Part shown: in pieces, positions 18,122 through 27,507 of the stretch
How the letters are laid out: the number at the start of each line of letters is the position of its first letter
How positions within the stretch are numbered: the stretch's first letter is position 1
Source of the DNA: JAMXLO01 sp963719805
GTDB lineage: Bacteria > Pseudomonadota > Alphaproteobacteria > Acetobacterales > Acetobacteraceae
Direction: 5' to 3'
Assembly (NCBI GenBank): GCA_963719805.1
Contig: CAVRDF010000001.1
Coordinates: 744,001 to 808,000 of the forward strand
DNA: 64,000 nt
Made by a program: the position numbers and the translations under genes
Notes under the pieces: generated by a model
Database searches by the model: none
Seen by the model: the letters and a program-made list of their open reading frames with translations, nothing else
What the model was told of the DNA's origin: nothing

Positions 18122-19291
18122 ATGTCCTCGCCAATTGACCAGATCCGCCGCTACCATACCGAACTCACGGAAATCCGTCAGGACATCCACGCACATCCGG
18201 AACTCGGCCTGGAAGAGCATCGCACCGCTGATCTGGTCGCGCGCAAGCTCGAGGAATGGGGCATCGAAGTGCATCGCGGCGTCGGCGCCACCGGTGTCGT
18301 CGGCGTGCTGCGTTCCGGCAATGGCGAGGCCACCATCGGCCTGCGCGCCGACATGGATGCGCTGCCCATCGTCGAAGCGAACGACCTGCCGTACACCAGC
18401 ACGAACCATGGCAAGATGCATGCCTGCGGGCATGATGGCCACACCACGATGCTGCTCGGCGCGGCGCGCTATCTGGCCGAGACGCGCAACTTCAACGGCA
18501 CCGTCAACTTCATCTTCCAGCCCGGCGAGGAAGGTGTCGGCGGCGCGCTGGCGATGCTGCAGGACGACTTGTTCAGACGCTTCCCGTGCAACCAGATCTA
18601 CGGCATGCACAACCGCCCCGGCATGCCGGTGGGAAAATTCGGCATCACCCCGGGCACCGCGATGGCAGGCGGTGGCTTCTTCGACATCAACATCACCGGC
18701 AAGGGCGCGCACGGTGCGCGGCCGGAGGAATCGATCGACCCGGTGCTCATTGCCTGCCACATCGGCGCGGCGCTGCAATCCGTCGTGTCGCGCAACATAT
18801 CAGCGCGCGAGATGGCGGTGCTCAGCATCACGCGCATCCTCTCGGGCGATGCCTACAACGTGATCCCGCAGACCGCCACGCTTGGCGGCACGGTACGCGT
18901 GATGAAGCGCGAGATAATGGAGCAGGTTGAGCAGGCAATGCGCCGTGTTGTCGCCGGCATAGCGTCGGGTTTCGGCGCGACAGCAGAAGTCGATTTCCGC
19001 ATCATCTTCGCGCCGCTGTTCAACCACGCCACCGAGTTCGACGCAGTCGCGGATACCGCCGCCGAACTGGTAGGCGACACCAACGTCAATCGCGCCCAGG
19101 CACCGGCGCAGGCATCTGAGGATTTCTCCTTCATGCTGGAGAAGGTGCCGGGCGCCTATATCAACCTCGGCAATGGCGAATGCGCGCCGGTCCATAATCA
19201 CCACTACAACTTCAATGACGAGGCGATCCCGTTCGGTTCGGCGCTATTCGCGCGTCTGGTCGAGCGGCAACTGCCGCGCGGCAGCGAATAA
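18122..19291 (+). CDS. M20 family amidohydrolase (hippurate hydrolase-like)
   Basis: A 389-residue metal-dependent aminoacylase. Metal and active-site motifs are in order: RADMDALPI, ACGHDGHTTMLLGAA, PGEEGVGGALAML, MHNRPGMPVG in the mid region, KGAHGARP in the dimerisation lid, and SEDFSFMLEKVPGAY near the end. These mark the hippurate/indole-acetyl-amino-acid hydrolase subgroup, which removes acyl groups from N-acyl amino acids. The start at 18122 follows an AGGAG site; an upstream in-frame Met lies inside the hydratase gene and is not supported. It probably forms one unit with the neighbouring hydratase and LLM genes. Confidence 0.92.
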   Translation: MSSPIDQIRRYHTELTEIRQDIHAHPELGLEEHRTADLVARKLEEWGIEVHRGVGATGVVGVLRSGNGEATIGLRADMDALPIVEANDLPYTSTNHGKMHACGHDGHTTMLLGAARYLAETRNFNGTVNFIFQPGEEGVGGALAMLQDDLFRRFPCNQIYGMHNRPGMPVGKFGITPGTAMAGGGFFDINITGKGAHGARPEESIDPVLIACHIGAALQSVVSRNISAREMAVLSITRILSGDAYNVIPQTATLGGTVRVMKREIMEQVEQAMRRVVAGIASGFGATAEVDFRIIFAPLFNHATEFDAVADTAAELVGDTNVNRAQAPAQASEDFSFMLEKVPGAYINLGNGECAPVHNHHYNFNDEAIPFGSALFARLVERQLPRGSE

Positions 19292-19306
19292 TCCCAGGAG
19301 GCATCC

Positions 19307-20163
19307 ATGCTGAAACTTGGCGCGTCGATGTTCTTTACCGACTATTCCGTGGCACCGGGTGTGCTCGGCAAGCTGCTGGAGGAGCGCGGCTACGAATCGG
19401 TCTGGGCGCCAGAGCATTCGCACATCCCACTCAGCCGCAAGACGCCGTTTCCTGCTGGCGGCGACTTGCCGAAGAAATACTACGACGCAATGGATCCGTT
19501 CGTGACGCTGACCATGGCAGCGGCCGCGACAAAAACTCTGAAAGTCGGCACCGGTGTGTGCCTGGTCGCACAGCGCGATCCGATTCAGACCGCGAAGCTG
19601 GTCGCATCGATCGATCAGGTATCCGGCGGCCGGTTTCTGTTCGGTATCGGCAACGGCTGGAATCGCGACGAGATGGAGAACCACGGAACTGACTTCACCC
19701 AGCGCCACAGGCTGGCGCGTGAACGGGTCGAGGCGATGAAGGCGATCTGGACCCAGCCGAAGGCCGAATATCACGGCGAGTTCGTCAGCTTCGATCCGAT
19801 GATGGCCTGGCCGAACCAATACAGAAGCCGCATCCGGCTGTCATCGTCGGCGGCGCCTTCCCCTATTCGGCACGGCGCGCCATTCGCTACGGCGACGGCT
19901 GGATTCCGCAAGCATCGCGGGGTGCCTATGCTGAGATCGCCGACATGATTCCCGAGTTCAAGAAGATGGCCAACGAAGCCGGCCGCGATCCAAATTCGAT
20001 CGAGATCACCGTGTGGTTCCCGAAACAGGACGCGGACCTGATGAAGCGCTATCAGGACCTTGGCGTTTCCCGCGTGGTGTTTAATCTGGAGTCGGAGGAG
20101 GTAGACTCGGTGCTGCCCATGATCAACTCCTGGGCTGACCTGATGCGTCAAATCAACGGCTGA
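19307..20163 (+). pseudogene. LLM flavin-dependent oxidoreductase, frameshifted
   Basis: A luciferase-like monooxygenase/F420-type oxidoreductase of the TIGR03619 kind. The first frame (from 19307, AGGAGG upstream) reads LKLGASMFFTDYSVAPGVLG, WAPEHSHIPLSR, GGRFLFGIGNGWNRDEMENH up to FDPMMAWP. One base is missing near 19815 (AACCA where AAGCCA would continue as WPKPIQKPHP). The other frame then reads VIVGGAFPYSARRAIRYGDG through to the stop at 20163. Corrected length is 285 residues, normal for the family. The rest is well conserved, so the break is either very recent or a sequencing error. Confidence 0.85.
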
Positions 20164-20167
20164 GGTC

Positions 20168-20680
20168 TTGCGCATTCCGTACGGCGTCGATCGACTACCG
20201 CGCGATCCAAACCTACGCAGCGTCGAGGTGCACGGCAAACCGCTGCGGCTCAACACCGAACCGGTACCTCCGGATGCGATGCCGTTGCTCGTGGGTACTC
20301 ACGAGCAACGTGTCGCCGCAGCGACGGAATGGCTGCAGAGCCAATGCGGCGATTACGCGCCGTTGCGCCGGCAATTCATCGAACGCTACTTCGAATTTAT
20401 CCAGGACGAGGTTGGCTCACATCGCGCGGAGCTTGCCGAGCGATTGCGACCATTCGACGGACTCTACGCACCCGAGGATTTTACCTGGTCAGCGTTTCGT
20501 CCGTTACCGCGCGCATGGATAGCGAACGGTGATCGGCTGACGCTGACAGATATGGTCTACTGGGATGGGAAACATCCGATCATCGTCGATCTAAAGTCGC
20601 CCCGCTGGCCTGAACCGTTGCATCGCTTCTGGGTTGATCAGAACCTGCCAAGCAGCCCCTTCCGCCGGTCCATACCTTAA
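20168..20680 (+). CDS. Hypothetical protein with DLK motif
   Basis: A 170-residue protein I do not recognise, with a TTG start 4 bases after the LLM stop and GAGG just upstream. The N-terminal part is helical (QRVAAATEWLQSQ, LRRQFIERYFEFIQ); the C-terminal part has a beta-like stretch DMVYWDGKHPIIVDLKSP, reminiscent of the D...(D/E)xK core of PD-(D/E)xK nuclease folds, but too short to claim a function. Ordinary composition and a frame with no breaks support a real gene; its last four bases overlap the end of the convergent phaZ. Confidence 0.55.
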   Translation: MRIPYGVDRLPRDPNLRSVEVHGKPLRLNTEPVPPDAMPLLVGTHEQRVAAATEWLQSQCGDYAPLRRQFIERYFEFIQDEVGSHRAELAERLRPFDGLYAPEDFTWSAFRPLPRAWIANGDRLTLTDMVYWDGKHPIIVDLKSPRWPEPLHRFWVDQNLPSSPFRRSIP

Positions 20681-21871
20681 GCCGCGTCCATTACCTGAAT
20701 CATCTCACGCACACGCGGATAGACCTCACTGGCCCACCGCCGGCCGCTAAACACGCCGTAATGACCAACGCCGGTTTGCAAGTGGTGCTGCTTCAGATTC
20801 ACTGGGATCTTCGCGCAGATATCCAGAGCAGCCATTGTCTGGCCGATGGCGCAGATGTCGTCGCGCTCGCCTTCCACGGTCAGCAGTCCAACGCGCCGGA
20901 GTGCGGCCGGCTGAATCAATTCGCCATGCCATGTCAGCATGCCCGCCGGAAGGTCGTGTCGCTGGAAAACGCGCTCCACAGTTTCCAGGTAAAACTCCGC
21001 CGGCAGATCCATCACAGCACCGTACTCGTTATAGAATCGGCGGTGCGCTTCAGCACTGAGATGATCGCCGCCGACGAGACTACGAAACTGGCCCCAGTGC
21101 GCGGTTATATGCCGATCGAGGTTCAAGCTCATGAACGCCGAAAGTTGCATGAACCCGGGATAAACGTGGCGAAACGCACCGGGGAACTGCCAGGGCACCG
21201 ACCCGATGAGATGCCGCTGAAACCACTCGATCGGTCGCGACCGAGCCAACTCGTTCACCTTGGTCGGATTGACCCGTGTGTCGATCGGTCCGGCCATCAG
21301 CGTCAGGCTGCGCGGCAACGCGGCGTCGCCCTCCTCTGCCATCACGGCTGCCGCGGCAAGCGCCGGCACAGTGGGCTGGCACACCGCGACAACATGTGCG
21401 CCCGCCCCCATGACGCAGGAAGCGAATAATGTGGTCGACGAATTCGTCGAGTCCGAAACGCCCCTCACTCAGCGGCGTATCGCGCGCGTTCTTCCAGTCC
21501 GTTATGTAGATATCGTGCTCCGGCAGCATCACCTGCACGGTATGCCGCAGCAGCGTAGCGAAATGCCCCGACATCGGCGCCACCAGCAGCACGCGCGGCT
21601 GCACCACCGGCGTTTCCTTGCGGAAATGCAGCAGGCTCCCGAATGGCGTGTCGTCGGCGATCTCTTCGATGACTCCGTCGATCCCGAATGGCGGCCGGTG
21701 ATGCGTCAGCGCCGCTTCGGCGAACAGCGTAAGCCCGGCCGACATCTGCCGCATCATCAGCGGCGTGCAGCCCCCGAAATCGAACCATTCTGCCAAACGC
21801 GCGCCAGCACGGGCAAAGTCGCGCCAAGGCCGTAACATGTCGGCCTGCGCTTGATAAAGCTGATAGATCAT
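20677..21871 (-). pseudogene. phaZ: Intracellular PHB depolymerase PhaZ, frameshifted
   Basis: A polyhydroxyalkanoate depolymerase (PHB de-polymerase C-terminal family), which mobilises stored poly-3-hydroxybutyrate. The N-terminal frame from 21871 reads YQLYQAQADMLRPWRDFARA, RVLLVAPMSGHFATLLRHTV and DIYITDWKNARDTPLSEGRF to VDHIIRFL. One extra base (or two missing) near 21412-21420 breaks the frame; the other frame resumes as VMGAGAHVVAVCQPTVPALA (nucleophile region), then PTKVNELARSRPIEWFQR and LLTVEGERDDICAIGQT. With one base removed the product is 397 residues, close to the family norm. As written the enzyme is split just before the nucleophile segment. Confidence 0.85.
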
Positions 21872-21937
21872 CGACCTGCGGCAGAGTCACGCATTATATT
21901 GCGTCGCACCATGGACTGAACGATGAGGGGAAGCAAC

Positions 21938-22591
21938 ATGGCCGCGACGCTCCTGATCAGCAGCAGGAACTACTCGTCCTGGTCGCTGCGCGGCTTCCTG
22001 CTCGCCCGTCTCGCCCGCCTGGAGTTCGAGCAGCAGATGGTGTCGCCGGACGATCCCGATACGCGGGCGGAACTGCTGCTGCGCGCGTCATCGATCCGCG
22101 TGCCCTGCCTCGTGCATGATGGCGTGACGGTGTGGGACACGCTGGCGATCGCCGAATACCTGCATGAGACCTTCCCGAATGCGGGCATGTATCCCGGCGA
22201 CCGCATGGCGCGCGCACGCTGCCGTTCGATCGCCGGCGAGATGCATTCCGGCTTTTCCGCGCTGCGTTCGTCGCTGCCGATGAATTTGCGCACCGAGGGC
22301 CGCCGCATCGCCATTTGGTCCGCCGCGCAGGCCGACATCGACCGTATTACCGCGATCTGGCACGAATGTCTGGAGACGTGGCGTGGCCCGTGGCTGTTCG
22401 GGCGTACCCCGACGGTGGCGGATGCCATGTATTCACCTGTGGTGACACGGTTCCGCAGCTATGGGGTTGCGCTGGACGAAGTATGCGCGCGGTATTGCGA
22501 CCAAGTCTGGGCCTGGGCTGACTTGGCCGAATGGGTAGCCGAGGCACGCCTCGAGCCCGAACAGATCGAAGAACTGGAAGTCGAGTTCTGA
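21938..22591 (+). CDS. Glutathione S-transferase family protein
   Basis: A 217-residue two-domain GST. The thioredoxin-like N-terminus has LLISSRNYSSWSLRGFLLAR with the serine cluster expected at the glutathione-binding site, then RVPCLVHDGVTVWDTLAIAE (cis-Pro and the glutathione gamma-glutamyl-binding segment, with Asp-Thr for the usual Glu-Ser). The C-terminal helical domain ends with LFGRTPTVADAMYSPVVTRF (N-capping box). The start at 21938 follows AGGGGA by 6 bases; another ATG 15 bases upstream is less well placed. It is probably a detoxification or maleylacetoacetate isomerase-like enzyme. Confidence 0.88.
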   Translation: MAATLLISSRNYSSWSLRGFLLARLARLEFEQQMVSPDDPDTRAELLLRASSIRVPCLVHDGVTVWDTLAIAEYLHETFPNAGMYPGDRMARARCRSIAGEMHSGFSALRSSLPMNLRTEGRRIAIWSAAQADIDRITAIWHECLETWRGPWLFGRTPTVADAMYSPVVTRFRSYGVALDEVCARYCDQVWAWADLAEWVAEARLEPEQIEELEVEF

Positions 22592-22610
22592 CCACCGCAT
22601 CGGAGCAACC

Positions 22611-23561
22611 ATGTCGCTGCAATTGGGCAATCTGCCCGACACGCGCTATCCGGATCCGCGCATCGAAAAGCTCGATCCGCGCTTCATCTACAAGCAGGGC
22701 AACGCGGCGATCGAACGCATCGCCACCGGGTTTCGTTGGGCCGAAGGCCCGGTGTATTTCCGTGACGGCGGCTACATGATATTCAGCGACATTCCCAACA
22801 ACCGCATGATGCGCTGGCTGGAGGAGGACGGGCATCTTTCGGTGTTCCGCGCGCCCTCCAACTACGCCAACGGTAACGCACGCGACCGCGAGGGGCGGCT
22901 GATTACCTGCGAGCACGACTCACGCCGCGTCACGCGCACGGAACTCGATGGCCGCATCACCGTGCTGATCGACCGCTATGAAGGCAAACAACTGAATGCG
23001 CCGAACGATGTTGTGGTAACGAGCGACGGAGCCACATGGTTCACCGACCCGGGTTACGGTATCGACGGCCCCTATGAAGGACACAAGGCCGAAGCCGAAC
23101 TGCCGCGCAATGTATATCGACTGGATCCAAGCGGCGCGGCCACCGTGGTGGCTGGCGATTTCGTACGACCCAACGGCCTCTGCTTCTCCCCTGATGAGCG
23201 ACGGCTTTACGTGGTGGATTCCGGTATCTCGCATGGCGGGCCGGCGCATATTCGCGTGTTTGATGTCGATGGCGCACGGCTGCACAGCGGACGCGTGTTC
23301 GCCGACTTCGCTCCTGGCATGACCGATGGCGTGCGCTGCGATAGCGACGGCAACGTGTGGTGTTCGATGGGCTGGTCCGATCCCACGGAAGACGGTGTCC
23401 GCTGCTACGCCCCCAACGGCAACCTCATCGGCAAGATCCATCTACCCGAAGGCTGCGCCAACCTCTGCTTCGGCGGCCGCAAGAAGGATCGTTTGTTCAT
23501 GTGCGCTAGCACATCTGTCTACGCGCTATATTTGAATGCGCAGGGCGCGATGACTCCGTGA
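22611..23561 (+). CDS. SMP-30/gluconolactonase family protein
   Basis: A 316-residue six-bladed beta-propeller lactonase. Divalent-metal residues are found in FRWAEGPVYF (Glu), LNAPNDVVVTSDGATWFTD (Asn, Asp) and FVRPNGLCFSPDERRLYVVD (Asn, Asp), the pattern of gluconolactonases that open sugar lactones. It lies 19 bases after the GST gene on the same strand. No signal peptide is seen. The exact sugar substrate is unknown. Confidence 0.9.
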   Translation: MSLQLGNLPDTRYPDPRIEKLDPRFIYKQGNAAIERIATGFRWAEGPVYFRDGGYMIFSDIPNNRMMRWLEEDGHLSVFRAPSNYANGNARDREGRLITCEHDSRRVTRTELDGRITVLIDRYEGKQLNAPNDVVVTSDGATWFTDPGYGIDGPYEGHKAEAELPRNVYRLDPSGAATVVAGDFVRPNGLCFSPDERRLYVVDSGISHGGPAHIRVFDVDGARLHSGRVFADFAPGMTDGVRCDSDGNVWCSMGWSDPTEDGVRCYAPNGNLIGKIHLPEGCANLCFGGRKKDRLFMCASTSVYALYLNAQGAMTP

Positions 23562-23595
23562 CCCAAACTCCTCGTCCCGCTGGGCGAGGTCGGGA

Positions 23596-24633
23596 TTAGT
23601 GGAACTTTGGCATCACTTCCTGGCATAGCAGCTGCAGTGCGCTCATAACCTTCTCATGGGGTATCCGGCCGCCGCAGTTCAGCTCCATAAGCACGCCATC
23701 CAGCCCCAGTTCCACCCGCAGCGCCTCCAGCCGCTCGGCCACCGAACCCGGCGAACCGATCAGCACGGTGCCCTTTAGCGCATCCTCATAGGTCATCGTC
23801 TCGAGCCGCCGCGCGGTCGCCGCTCGCCGATCGGCACCATCCACGCCAGCGCGCTTCGCCGAGTCCGCCAATAAGGCGGCCTGCTGCCGGTAGAAGTAAA
23901 TGAGGCTCGGCTCCGCCTCTTCGCGCGCCTGTGCATCAGTCGATGCAATATAGGCGGGCACGCGCAGGAACACGCCGCCGCTGGCGCCATTCAGCGCCGC
24001 TCGATAGTCGGAAATGAGTGGCGCGATCTCCGCGGCGGTCTCATACCGCACGGCGACGAATATCGGCAGGCCTTGTCGGCCGATCGATACAAATGTATCG
24101 GCACTAGTTGCTGCCACACGGATTGGCGGGGTCGGCTCCTGGTACGGCTTAGGCACTACTGACACATCATCGAACCGATGATACTTGCCCTGATAGGACA
24201 CCTTCTCCTGCGTCCATGCCTTGCGGACGATTTCGAGGATCTCGGCGAACCGCTCGCGGCTTTCCGCGTACGGAATGCCGTAAGCCTCGTAGGTGCGCGC
24301 GACGCCGCTGCGGCCGACTCCAAAGATCAACCGCCCATTGCTGAGCTGATCGACCGTCGCGGCTTCTTCGGCGAGCCGCAACGGATGGCATAGCGGCAGC
24401 ACCTGGACCGCTAATCCGATTTTCATCCGCTGCGTGCGCGCGGCGATTGCGCTGGCGATGCATAGGGGGGCGGACAGCACAGATCGATCCGGATCAAAAT
24501 GCAGCTCGCCAAGCCACATCGCATCAAGCCCCCATCGCTCGGCGCCATCGACCAGTTCAAACGATTGTGCGAACGCCTCGGCGTGGCTGCGCCCCGGCAA
24601 TGACGGGAACTCGTGAAAGATGCCAAATTCCAT
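23596..24633 (-). CDS. LLM class flavin-dependent oxidoreductase
   Basis: A 345-residue bacterial luciferase-like monooxygenase. The N-terminus EFGIFHEFPSLPGRSHAEAF, then WLGELHFDPDRSVLSAPLCI, and NGRLIFGVGRSGVARTYEAY (flavin phosphate loop) are typical of this family. It would use reduced FMN or F420 for oxidation of an unknown substrate. It is single-gene, converging on the SMP-30 gene and divergent from the MetE-like gene 89 bases away. Confidence 0.88.
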   Translation of the reverse strand: MEFGIFHEFPSLPGRSHAEAFAQSFELVDGAERWGLDAMWLGELHFDPDRSVLSAPLCIASAIAARTQRMKIGLAVQVLPLCHPLRLAEEAATVDQLSNGRLIFGVGRSGVARTYEAYGIPYAESRERFAEILEIVRKAWTQEKVSYQGKYHRFDDVSVVPKPYQEPTPPIRVAATSADTFVSIGRQGLPIFVAVRYETAAEIAPLISDYRAALNGASGGVFLRVPAYIASTDAQAREEAEPSLIYFYRQQAALLADSAKRAGVDGADRRAATARRLETMTYEDALKGTVLIGSPGSVAERLEALRVELGLDGVLMELNCGGRIPHEKVMSALQLLCQEVMPKFH

Positions 24634-24722
24634 TGCTGGCGCCCCTTGCAGATGGATGACACGGTGTCATTGCATGCGAGGTGAAGCAATCCCGCCACCG
24701 CCCCGGCGAATGGAGCAATGCC

Positions 24723-25763
24723 ATGACTTACCCGTCACATCTGTTGCCCACCACCGTTGTCGGCAGTTATCCGCAACCGGACTGGCTGGTGAACCGAGCG
24801 GCATTGGAAAAGCACGGCGTGCCGCGCACGCATGCACAGGACATCTGGCGGATTTCCGCCGACTTGCTCGAACAGGCGCAGGACGACGGCACGATATTGG
24901 CGATCCGCGACATGGAGCGCGCCGGGATCGACATCATTACTGATGGCGAGATTCGGCGTGAAAGCTACTCCAATCGCTTCGCACTGGCGCTGGAGGGGAT
25001 CGACGCACTGCATCCGGGCGAGGTCCGATCGCAGACTGGACGCGTTACCCCGGTGCCACGCGTCGTCGGCAAGATCCAGCGGTCCGGCCCCGTGGAATTG
25101 CGCGATGTCGAGTTTCTGCTGCGGCAGACCGATCGCGCCACCAAGATCACCCTGCCTGGCCCATTCACGCTCTCCCAGCAGGCGAAGAACGAGTACTACA
25201 AGGACGAGGAAGAGATGGCGATGGACTACGCCGCTGCCGTCAACGCCGAACTGCGCGCGTTGAAGGCGACCGGTGTCGATGTGGTGCAGCTCGATGAGCC
25301 CTGGGTGCGCACCGCACCGGACAAGGCCGAGCGCTATGGCGTGCGGGCCATCAATAGGGCTCTTGAGGGCATCCAGGGGCCGACTATCGTGCACCTCTGC
25401 TTTGGTTATGCCGCCGTCGTGCACGACAAGCCGTCGGGCTACGCGTTCCTGCCGCAGTTAGCCGACACGGTCGCACGGCAGATTTCCATTGAGGCGGCGG
25501 AACCCAACATTGACCTGGGCGTGCTGGCCGATCTGTCCACCAAGCAGATCATGCTGGGCGTGCTCAACCTGGGCAGCGAGGCGGTGGAATGTCCAGATCA
25601 GGTCGCAGCGCGGATCCGTGCGGGGCTGAAGCATGTTGCACCGGAGCGGCTAATCCCAGCGCCGGACTGCGGCATGAAATACCTGCCGCGCTACCGCGCG
25701 TTCGGCAAGCTGCGCGCACTGGCGGAAGGAGCGGCTATCGTGCGGCGGGAACTGGCAGGCTAA
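24723..25763 (+). CDS. MetE C-terminal-like methyltransferase
   Basis: A 346-residue protein matching only the C-terminal catalytic half of cobalamin-independent methionine synthase. Zn-ligand motifs are present: VHLCFGYAA (His and Cys) and PAPDCGMKYLPR (Cys), with the substrate-binding VVGSYPQPDWL at the start and DVVQLDEPW in mid-barrel. Standalone proteins of this kind (MetE core/UROD-like) transfer methyl groups in poorly defined pathways, so methionine synthesis is possible but not shown. ATG at 24723 has GGAGCAA upstream and leads straight into the conserved region. Its 3' end overlaps the convergent SGNH gene by 29 bases. Confidence 0.87.
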   Translation: MTYPSHLLPTTVVGSYPQPDWLVNRAALEKHGVPRTHAQDIWRISADLLEQAQDDGTILAIRDMERAGIDIITDGEIRRESYSNRFALALEGIDALHPGEVRSQTGRVTPVPRVVGKIQRSGPVELRDVEFLLRQTDRATKITLPGPFTLSQQAKNEYYKDEEEMAMDYAAAVNAELRALKATGVDVVQLDEPWVRTAPDKAERYGVRAINRALEGIQGPTIVHLCFGYAAVVHDKPSGYAFLPQLADTVARQISIEAAEPNIDLGVLADLSTKQIMLGVLNLGSEAVECPDQVAARIRAGLKHVAPERLIPAPDCGMKYLPRYRAFGKLRALAEGAAIVRRELAG

Positions 25764-26553
25764 GCGACGCCGTTAGCTTGCGCGTAGCGAGCGGCTCCTG
25801 CAGGCCGGCAACCATGGACCGAGCCAGCGCACCCGCAACGCAGAAATAGCCGCGGTCGTTGTGATGTAGCCCGTCGGTCGCCAGGAAGTCGGCGAAGGCC
25901 AATCCCTCGTTGCGCCAGCCGCGCATCAGGGCCCGGCGGGAGAACAACGCGGCCCCTGTCTCATGCGCCACCGCTGCCAGTTCCTGGTCGAACAACGGTT
26001 CATCCGATTTCGCCAGCAGCCGCGGTGACTGCTGGTTGTCCATCAGAATCACGTCAATTCCCGCAAACTGAAGTTCCCGGACACCCTTGCTGACCAGCTC
26101 GTGGAACATGGCTGGGTCCACGTTACGCAGCGCGCCATTGGCGCCAACCTGCCAGATCACCGCTTGTGGCCGGATCGCCAGGACGTCGGCGTGTAACCGT
26201 GCCAGCTCCTCGGTGGCGTCCTGGCCGCCGATGCCGCGGTTAATCACTGCGATATGCGATCCAGGCAAGGCCGCCGAAAGCGCGTCCTGCAACACGGCCG
26301 GATAGGAATGGCCAACATCGGACGCCATTGCGCCTTCGGTCGATGACGAGCCCAGCGCGACGATGATGCCTTCCACACCGTGGTGGACCGCGGCGCGCAG
26401 GTGCGGGAGCGTCAGCGGCGCCATGGCGGGGTCTGCTGGGCAAGCCGTCTCGGCAAGCGCCGATACAGCTGCAAATGGGAGGACGACAGCCAAGGTGAGG
26501 GCTGCGGCCCATCGGACCCAGTCGGGAAATTCTGCGGCCATGGCTGTCTTCAA
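25735..26553 (-). CDS. Secreted SGNH/GDSL hydrolase
   Basis: A 272-residue predicted periplasmic esterase or acyl hydrolase. A membrane/signal segment (WAAALTLAVVLPFAAVSALA) is followed by the four SGNH blocks in order: VALGSSSTEGAM (nucleophile Ser), NRGIGGQDA (Gly), WQVGANGA (Asn) and DGLHHNDRGY (Asp-His pair). Length and blocks suggest an active enzyme, in contrast to the relative at 1966-2736. It starts 33 bases after the stop of the DUF6065-like gene on the same strand and so is probably the third gene of the repeat-peptide operon; that context could mean an acyl- or peptide-ester target, which is inference. Confidence 0.85.
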   Translation of the reverse strand: MKTAMAAEFPDWVRWAAALTLAVVLPFAAVSALAETACPADPAMAPLTLPHLRAAVHHGVEGIIVALGSSSTEGAMASDVGHSYPAVLQDALSAALPGSHIAVINRGIGGQDATEELARLHADVLAIRPQAVIWQVGANGALRNVDPAMFHELVSKGVRELQFAGIDVILMDNQQSPRLLAKSDEPLFDQELAAVAHETGAALFSRRALMRGWRNEGLAFADFLATDGLHHNDRGYFCVAGALARSMVAGLQEPLATRKLTASLSLPVPAAR

Positions 26554-26586
26554 CTATATGCGAGCAGCCCTGTCCATATAGTTAAT

Positions 26587-27399
26587 TTATGGGGCGTCAG
26601 ATTTGAACGGGCCCTCCGCGGCACGACGTTTGCGGGCGGCGGAAGCATACTGCCCGCGCGGCCTCACGTCCTGCACATGGGGACGGACCACGGTCTCATA
26701 GTAATCATCCCAATCTTCCGGCGAGAGCTGCTGCAGATCAGGAACCAGCTCATAGTTATTGAGTGTAGTGTCCTCATACGCCTGGCGCGGCAGGGGCTGC
26801 ACCTGAAGCAGGGGGAAATCGGCGCGGAAATCTATCGGTACATCGGTTTTAGTCAGGCGCATGTTGGTGATTAGTGGACCGAACCATCGGTCTGTCTCGA
26901 TGATGCCATCGAATAATTCATAAGTGCCACTGCGGGGCACGTTGGCTGGCGCACGGACCATTAGGCTCCAGCCTGGCGCGGTGCGCGCGACGATACCAGT
27001 CCATAGCTGCACTAGCCCAGGCTCCTGCAGGGCGCCGAGGAATGGTGGCGAGTATTCGCGGATTTCTTCCGGTGCCACGGAATCGAAGAGCTGGCGGAAG
27101 TTTGGAAATTGGGCGGACTTGAGTGGCAGCCAAGTGCCGGCCCCCTCCCACGTCCACATGATGTCGTTGCCGTCCCACTGAAGGCTGAAGCTGACCGGCG
27201 GGAAGATGTAATAACCGTAGGCAGAAGCGCTGGTGGCTGGCTCGCAATACCGGAACGCTCGCGTTGGTAGGGAGCCGGCGGCGGAGCGATCGGCACGTTG
27301 CGGCAGGCGAGCGCTTGGAATGAAACGATGAAAAGTGACCAGCGGCGTCTTTGTATCTTGCGGCTGATTTGACTGGCGGGATGGGGCACTACTGGACAC
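26587..27399 (-). CDS. DUF6065-like protein
   Basis: A 270-residue protein that reminds me of the DUF6065 family: FRYCEPATSASAYGYYIFPP, SFSLQWDGNDIMWTWEG, then a middle LVQLWTGIVARTAPGWSLMV and a late RADFPLLQVQPLPRQAYED. Members have no established biochemical role. Trp/Pro-rich beta-like segments and a charged C-terminal tail (RKRRAAEGPFKSDAP) are seen, with no signal peptide, no membrane helix, and no nucleotide or metal motif that I recognise. The start is GTG at 27399 with GAGGG upstream. It lies 108 bases after the repeat-protein gene, with a perfect hairpin between, and 33 bases before the SGNH gene. It is a candidate maturation or handling protein for the repeat peptide; the family name should be checked by profile search. 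Confidence 0.65.
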   Translation of the reverse strand: MSSSAPSRQSNQPQDTKTPLVTFHRFIPSARLPQRADRSAAGSLPTRAFRYCEPATSASAYGYYIFPPVSFSLQWDGNDIMWTWEGAGTWLPLKSAQFPNFRQLFDSVAPEEIREYSPPFLGALQEPGLVQLWTGIVARTAPGWSLMVRAPANVPRSGTYELFDGIIETDRWFGPLITNMRLTKTDVPIDFRADFPLLQVQPLPRQAYEDTTLNNYELVPDLQQLSPEDWDDYYETVVRPHVQDVRPRGQYASAARKRRAAEGPFKSDAP

Positions 27400-27434
27400 G
27401 CCGGACCCTCGCTAATCAATCGACTCAGAATGCA

Positions 27435-27460
27435 ATGGACCGGGCATCTGCCCGGTCCAT
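27435..27460 (-). terminator. Perfect 12-bp hairpin between repeat gene and DUF gene
   Basis: ATGGACCGGGCA and TGCCCGGTCCAT are exact complements separated by two bases. On the transcribed (minus) strand no run of U follows, so this is more likely a 3' stabiliser, RNase barrier or partial attenuator than a strong intrinsic terminator. It would let the small upstream gene be expressed at a higher level than the DUF6065-like gene. Confidence 0.65.
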
Positions 27461-27507
27461 ACCTCAGCGGCCCGCTGGCCGCTATGTCTTGCGCGTAAAC
27501 GCGATAA

